A stretch of DNA of 64,000 bases from Shewanella sp. MTB7 (GTDB taxonomy: Bacteria; Pseudomonadota; Gammaproteobacteria; Enterobacterales; Shewanellaceae), in contig NZ_CP085636.1 of NCBI RefSeq assembly GCF_027571385.1, forward strand, positions 4,654,001 through 4,718,000, written 5' to 3'. This document shows positions 63,455 through 64,000 of the stretch, in pieces. The notes under the pieces are model-generated. The model did no database searches. It had not been told where the DNA came from and worked only from the letters and a program-made list of their open reading frames with translations. The position numbers were made by a program, and so were the translations under genes. Every line of letters starts with the position of its first letter. Within the stretch, counting starts at the first letter, position 1.

Positions 63455-64000
63455 TTAAAGTACGACCATATCATTACGATGTACAATAGCATCACCATAG
63501 TCATATCCCAGCAATGACTCTATATCATCCGAGTGCTTTCCTGCGATTTTATTCAGATCAGCTGCACTATAGCGGCTAATACCACGAGCATATTCACGGC
63601 CTTCATTATCGATGAGTTGCAACGTTGTACCACGATCGAATTCACCAACTACAGATATAATCCCTTTAGAAAGCAGACTGCGGCCTTTTTGTGTCACCGC
63701 ATTGATGGCCCCCATATCGAGCACCAATTTACCTTTAGTTAACTGCCCCGCTAAAATCCACTGTTTGCGGCTCTCTAACGGATTTTCAAGTGCAGTAAAA
63801 TGAGTACCAACGTCCTCTTTACATACTGCATTGAGTATCACTTGTGTGCGTTGACCCGATGCGATCACAACCTCAATACCTGCGCGTCTGGCAATATCAG
63901 CAGCTTCAAGTTTAGTCGCCATACCGCCAGTACCTAGACCAGAAACAGCACCACCAGCAAGCTGGCGTAAACTATCATCAATATTGACCACTTGCTTAAT
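63455..64000 (-). CDS. proB: glutamate 5-kinase ProB, C-terminal part
   Basis: About 181 residues of the 3' end, cut by the window edge. Visible are the end of the amino acid kinase domain (GTGGMATKLEAADIARRAGIEVVIASG) and the C-terminal PUA domain (GRSLLSKGIISVVGEFDRGTTLQLID, YSAADLNKIAGKHSDDIE). Makes glutamyl 5-phosphate, the substrate of ProA just downstream. Confidence 0.96.
   Translation of the reverse strand: MKQVVNIDDSLRQLAGGAVSGLGTGGMATKLEAADIARRAGIEVVIASGQRTQVILNAVCKEDVGTHFTALENPLESRKQWILAGQLTKGKLVLDMGAINAVTQKGRSLLSKGIISVVGEFDRGTTLQLIDNEGREYARGISRYSAADLNKIAGKHSDDIESLLGYDYGDAIVHRNDMVVL

Overview
The window is chromosomal DNA of a marine gammaproteobacterium, almost certainly a Shewanella species. 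The evidence is gene order and protein similarity: the metY-rimP-nusA-infB-rbfA-truB-rpsO // pnp-nlpI, ftsH-folP-glmM-secG, carAB-dapB, dnaKJ and proBA blocks are laid out as in enteric bacteria, but with insertions I associate with Shewanella (a GGDEF-EAL gene between rpsO and pnp, tpiA between glmM and secG, a small DUF5363-like gene before a tatD homologue). Most genes lie on the minus strand. The species cannot be fixed from the sequence alone.

Layout. 1-1.3 kb: the 5' end of a PhnD-like (TtrS/ThsS-type) sensor gene divergent from a FixJ-like response regulator. 1.3-4.2 kb: an alpha/beta hydrolase, serB and divergent ytjB. 4.3-11.6 kb: nucleoside uptake and catabolism (deoD, deoB, deoA, deoC, a Tsx-like porin, nupC). 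11.8-15.8 kb: a TatD-family nuclease with a small partner gene, prfC, nlpI. 15.9-38.9 kb: the large translation, transcription, envelope and secretion block (pnp, a c-di-GMP enzyme, rpsO, truB, rbfA, infB, nusA, rimP, tRNA-fMet, tRNA-Leu, secG, tpiA, glmM, folP, ftsH, rlmE, yhbY, secF, secD, a secreted unknown, greA). 39.3-42.4 kb: a TorF-like porin and a chemoreceptor. 42.5-48.6 kb: carB, carA, dapB, fklB. 48.7-53.3 kb: a frameshifted M48 lipoprotein protease, a 20-copy heptamer microsatellite, and dnaJ/dnaK with a clear sigma-32 promoter. 53.6-56.1 kb: a DMT transporter, a lone type IV pilin-like protein and a secreted DUF4097-like protein.

56.1-61.6 kb is the accessory part. It holds an IS110/IS1111-type element and an ISL3 element, both bracketed by four copies of a hairpin-rich repeat of about 250-320 bp, followed by a complete subclass B1 metallo-beta-lactamase and a nitronate monooxygenase remnant. 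The window closes with a small Cys-motif protein, proA and the 3' part of proB.

The most unusual non-coding signal is a dispersed family of short hairpins whose loops read RTCCWT. They occur inside the four long repeats and in shorter elements placed just before Rho-independent terminators elsewhere in the window. Other structures worth checking are the TTCTAGG x20 array upstream of the broken protease, an 84-bp-period duplication between nlpI and prfC, and a repeated rlmE 3' end. I see no CRISPR array, prophage or toxin-antitoxin cassette. I did not find a defence or biosynthetic system that I would call new.
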